From an uncultured Pseudomonadota bacterium (GTDB taxonomy: Bacteria; Pseudomonadota; Alphaproteobacteria; Rs-D84), in NCBI GenBank assembly GCA_902787305.1, contig CADAFS010000013.1, positions 1-50,073 of the forward strand: a DNA stretch of 50,073 nt. Reading direction: 5' to 3'. The notes under the pieces are model-generated. The model saw only the letters and a list, made by a program, of their open reading frames with translations. It searched no databases and had not been told where the DNA came from. Within the stretch, counting starts at the first letter, position 1. Every line of letters starts with the position of its first letter. Positions 49,926-50,073 of this stretch are shown one piece after another. The translations under genes and the position numbers were made by a program.

Positions 49926-50073
49926 ATGCGAATCGGATTTAGTCATTATAATGCATATGATGTGGTATCTATGTGCGGTGTCACAGGACACCGTCACACC
50001 GCGGAAGCGCGGTGCCCAGTTTTTGCGAATGCAAAAACTTGCGTCGCAGACATTCATGTTTTTCATCGCTTTG
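49926..50073 (+). pseudogene. Chimeric reading frame after the duplicated leader, cut by window edge
   Basis: The first codons MRIG match the TSQYYV-family gene at 38861, then the sequence diverges with no signal peptide. It runs into the repeat block (50007-50051) that also occurs at 16717-16762. The frame is open to the edge but looks like leader plus start codon joined to repeat DNA, so it is probably not a functional gene. The remainder lies outside the window. Confidence 0.55.

Noticed and set aside
1..50073. CRISPR arrays, insertion sequences, prophage
   Set aside because: No regularly spaced direct repeats, transposase, integrase, capsid or tail genes were found anywhere in the window.

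Overview
The window reads as a chromosome segment of a small-genome Alphaproteobacterium. The best markers are a CcrM-type GANTC DNA methyltransferase with the C-terminal extension typical of that class, the tilS-ftsH and clpP-clpX pairs, and the presence of both RNase HI and RNase HII. A secreted choloylglycine-hydrolase-family enzyme, a Pmp-like autotransporter and many paralogous exported Cys-rich proteins suggest a host-associated, probably gut, lineage of uncultured alphaproteobacteria. That lineage assignment is inference from gene content; no database was searched. Most promoters I can see fit TTGNNN-N16/17-TATAAT or TAAAAT, often with TGA just before the -10 box.

Layout. 1-1.75 kb: the broken 3' end of a LamG-like exported protein gene and a convergent secreted Ntn-hydrolase. 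1.85-3.4 kb: tRNA-Gln(CUG), a DUF5662-like gene and a small BOF/YgiW protein. 3.6-6.6 kb: a large autotransporter. 6.7-13.6 kb: ccrM, nrdR, a lytic transglycosylase, rnhB, an orphan gene, a degenerate half-length phosphoglycerate kinase paralogue, and pgk. 13.9-18.9 kb (minus strand): a two-gene operon of exported Cys-rich proteins and a MotA/MotB-like pair. 19.1-25.8 kb: rpsF-rpsR-rplI, an orphan gene, a DsbA-like oxidoreductase, recO-rnhA, tkt and a YgjP-like metallopeptidase. 25.9-29.6 kb: a second BOF protein, a triple-repeat exported protein, and a rearranged stretch holding a duplicated ppiD 3' end joined to a decayed LamG gene. 29.7-36.2 kb: tRNA-Arg(UCU), an orphan gene, mscS, and two tandem giant Cys-rich exported paralogues. 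36.4-39.0 kb: infA and two exported proteins sharing a TSQYYV segment. 39.1-49.5 kb: HIT protein, YggU, LOG-family protein, tilS, ftsH, an MBL-fold hydrolase, a frameshifted pseudogene, ppiD, tpiA, grpE, clpP and clpX.

The housekeeping genes are conventional. The unusual part is the envelope and secretome gene set together with dense intergenic repeats: palindromes with TTGTCATNGCGG ends, GC-rich hairpin clusters, and TTAGTG repeats fused to stop codons. Several rearrangements look recent. They include the duplicated ppiD tail, a duplicated rnhB tail, a duplicated tRNA-Gln tail, and a duplicated promoter plus start codon at the right edge. I found no integrase, transposase, CRISPR array or recognisable defence system. 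The best candidates for undescribed biology are the Cys-rich exported protein operons, the triple-repeat secreted protein, and the pgk-linked PGK-like protein with a 16-bp palindrome over its promoter.
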